The notes beneath the pieces are model-generated. The model made no database searches and was not told the origin of the DNA. It was given only the letters and a program-made list of their open reading frames with translations. Positions 35,871 to 36,515 of a DNA stretch of 36,515 nt are shown piece by piece; position 1 is the first letter of the stretch, and each line of letters begins with the position of its first letter. The DNA comes from Microbacterium resistens NBRC 103078. Lineage in GTDB: Bacteria > Actinomycetota > Actinomycetes > Actinomycetales > Microbacteriaceae. The stretch is from positions 1 to 36,515 of the forward strand of contig NZ_BCRA01000037.1 in assembly GCF_001552355.1 (NCBI RefSeq), read 5' to 3'. The position numbers and the translations under genes were made by a program.

Positions 35871-36515
35871 ATGCGTGCTCGGGCGCGGAAGTCGCGCGGC
35901 GCCGTGCGACGACGCCTGATCCGGGTCGCCGAGGCGATCGGCTCCGTCGTCTTCGTGCTGTGGGCCGCGGCGACCCTCGCCTTCCTCGCGTTCCGGGTCA
36001 TCCCCGGCGACCCCGTCGAGGTCATGCTCGGCCCCCAGGCGCAGGTGGGCGAGGCGGTGAAAGAGCGGATCCGCGCGGAGCTCGGTCTGGACCGCCCGCC
36101 GCTGGAGCAGTACGTCGCCTACCTCGGCCAGCTGCTGCGCGGCGACCTGGGCGAGTCCTACCAGCTCCGGATGCCGGTCGCCGAGGTGATCGGTCGGCAG
36201 CTCGGCGCGACCGTCCAGCTCACGGCACTGGCTCTGCTCATCGCGGTCGTGCTCGCCATGTCCGTCGCGCTCCTCGTCCGCGGCCCGGCGGCCCGCGGGA
36301 TCACGGCCGCTGTCGAGCTCGTCGTCCTCTCCTCCCCGGTGTTCTGGATCGGGCTCCTCCTGCTCAGCGTCTTCGCCTTCGGGCTCGGATGGTTCCCGGT
36401 CTCGGGCGCGCGCAACCCCGCGACCCTCGTCCTCCCCGCCCTGACGCTCGCGCTGCCGGTGGCTGCCCTGCTCGGGCAGGTGCTACGCGACGGGGTGGAG
36501 GCCGCGGAGCGCCAG
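35871..36515 (+). CDS. ABC transporter permease, DppB/OppB type (3' partial)
   Basis: The first 215 residues of a binding-protein-dependent permease; the gene runs off the window. After a basic N-terminus (MRARARKSRGAVRRR) comes the first transmembrane helix and the family segment FRVIPGDPVEVMLGPQAQ, then ELGLDRPPLEQYVAYLGQLLRGDLGESY, both diagnostic of the DppB/OppB subfamily, then more helices (ALLIAVVLAMSVALLV, SPVFWIGLLLLSVFAFGLGWFPVSG). The ATG at 35871 is chosen; an in-frame GTG at 35841, overlapping the lipoprotein gene, is an alternative. It would pair with a DppC-like permease and ATPases expected downstream. Confidence 0.92.
   Translation, partial: MRARARKSRGAVRRRLIRVAEAIGSVVFVLWAAATLAFLAFRVIPGDPVEVMLGPQAQVGEAVKERIRAELGLDRPPLEQYVAYLGQLLRGDLGESYQLRMPVAEVIGRQLGATVQLTALALLIAVVLAMSVALLVRGPAARGITAAVELVVLSSPVFWIGLLLLSVFAFGLGWFPVSGARNPATLVLPALTLALPVAALLGQVLRDGVEAAERQ

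Overview
The window is high-GC, densely coded actinobacterial chromosome. Gene order (uvrA-uvrC-rapZ-whiA ... gap-pgk-tpiA-secG-rbpA and tig ... clpP1-clpP2 ... clpX), WhiA, a cysteine-free RbpA-like protein, frequent GTG starts, 4-nt stop/start overlaps and TANNNT -10 boxes placed 6-7 nt before start codons all point to Microbacteriaceae, most likely Microbacterium. The genus call is inference from protein style. I see no insertion sequence, prophage, CRISPR array or origin, and no gene-free stretch longer than about 225 nt.

Layout. 1-1657: end of a DUF58 gene plus a small membrane protein. 1667-8606: nucleotide excision repair (uvrA, uvrC), then rapZ and whiA. 8608-9425: sodA with a palindrome-rich promoter and a strong terminator. 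9485-13226: lower glycolysis (gap, pgk, tpiA), secG and an RbpA-like RNA polymerase-binding protein. 13235-14517: a minus-strand membrane-anchored protein with a zincin motif. 14586-14865: divergent tRNA-Gly(TCC) and tRNA-Pro(TGG). 14934-18357: protein quality control (trigger factor with a histone-H1-like tail, a TPR protein, clpP1, clpP2) with a candidate ClgR operator. 18441-22758: SorC-type regulator, deoC and two aldehyde dehydrogenase genes, the second lacking catalytic residues; this is a deoxyribose/deoxynucleoside catabolic operon lying between clpP2 and clpX. 22982-24250: clpX. 24267-27849 (minus): GyrI-like ligand-binding protein, M3 oligopeptidase, LysR regulator. 27953-30198: tdh-kbl threonine degradation, divergent from the LysR gene. 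30235-30310: a nested inverted repeat. 30332-33198 (minus): valS and a coupled 87-aa protein. 33301-34091 (minus): a membrane-protein gene split by an apparent 1-nt frameshift. 34238-36515: start of a peptide/nickel-type ABC importer (lipoprotein, then permease running off the window).

Most genes are core functions. No wholly new multi-gene system is evident. The most unusual items are the H1-like tail on trigger factor, the coiled-coil zincin-like membrane protein, the truncated ALDH partner, the cysteine-less RbpA, the palindromic element after kbl, the frameshifted membrane gene and the recurrent leaderless-start architecture.
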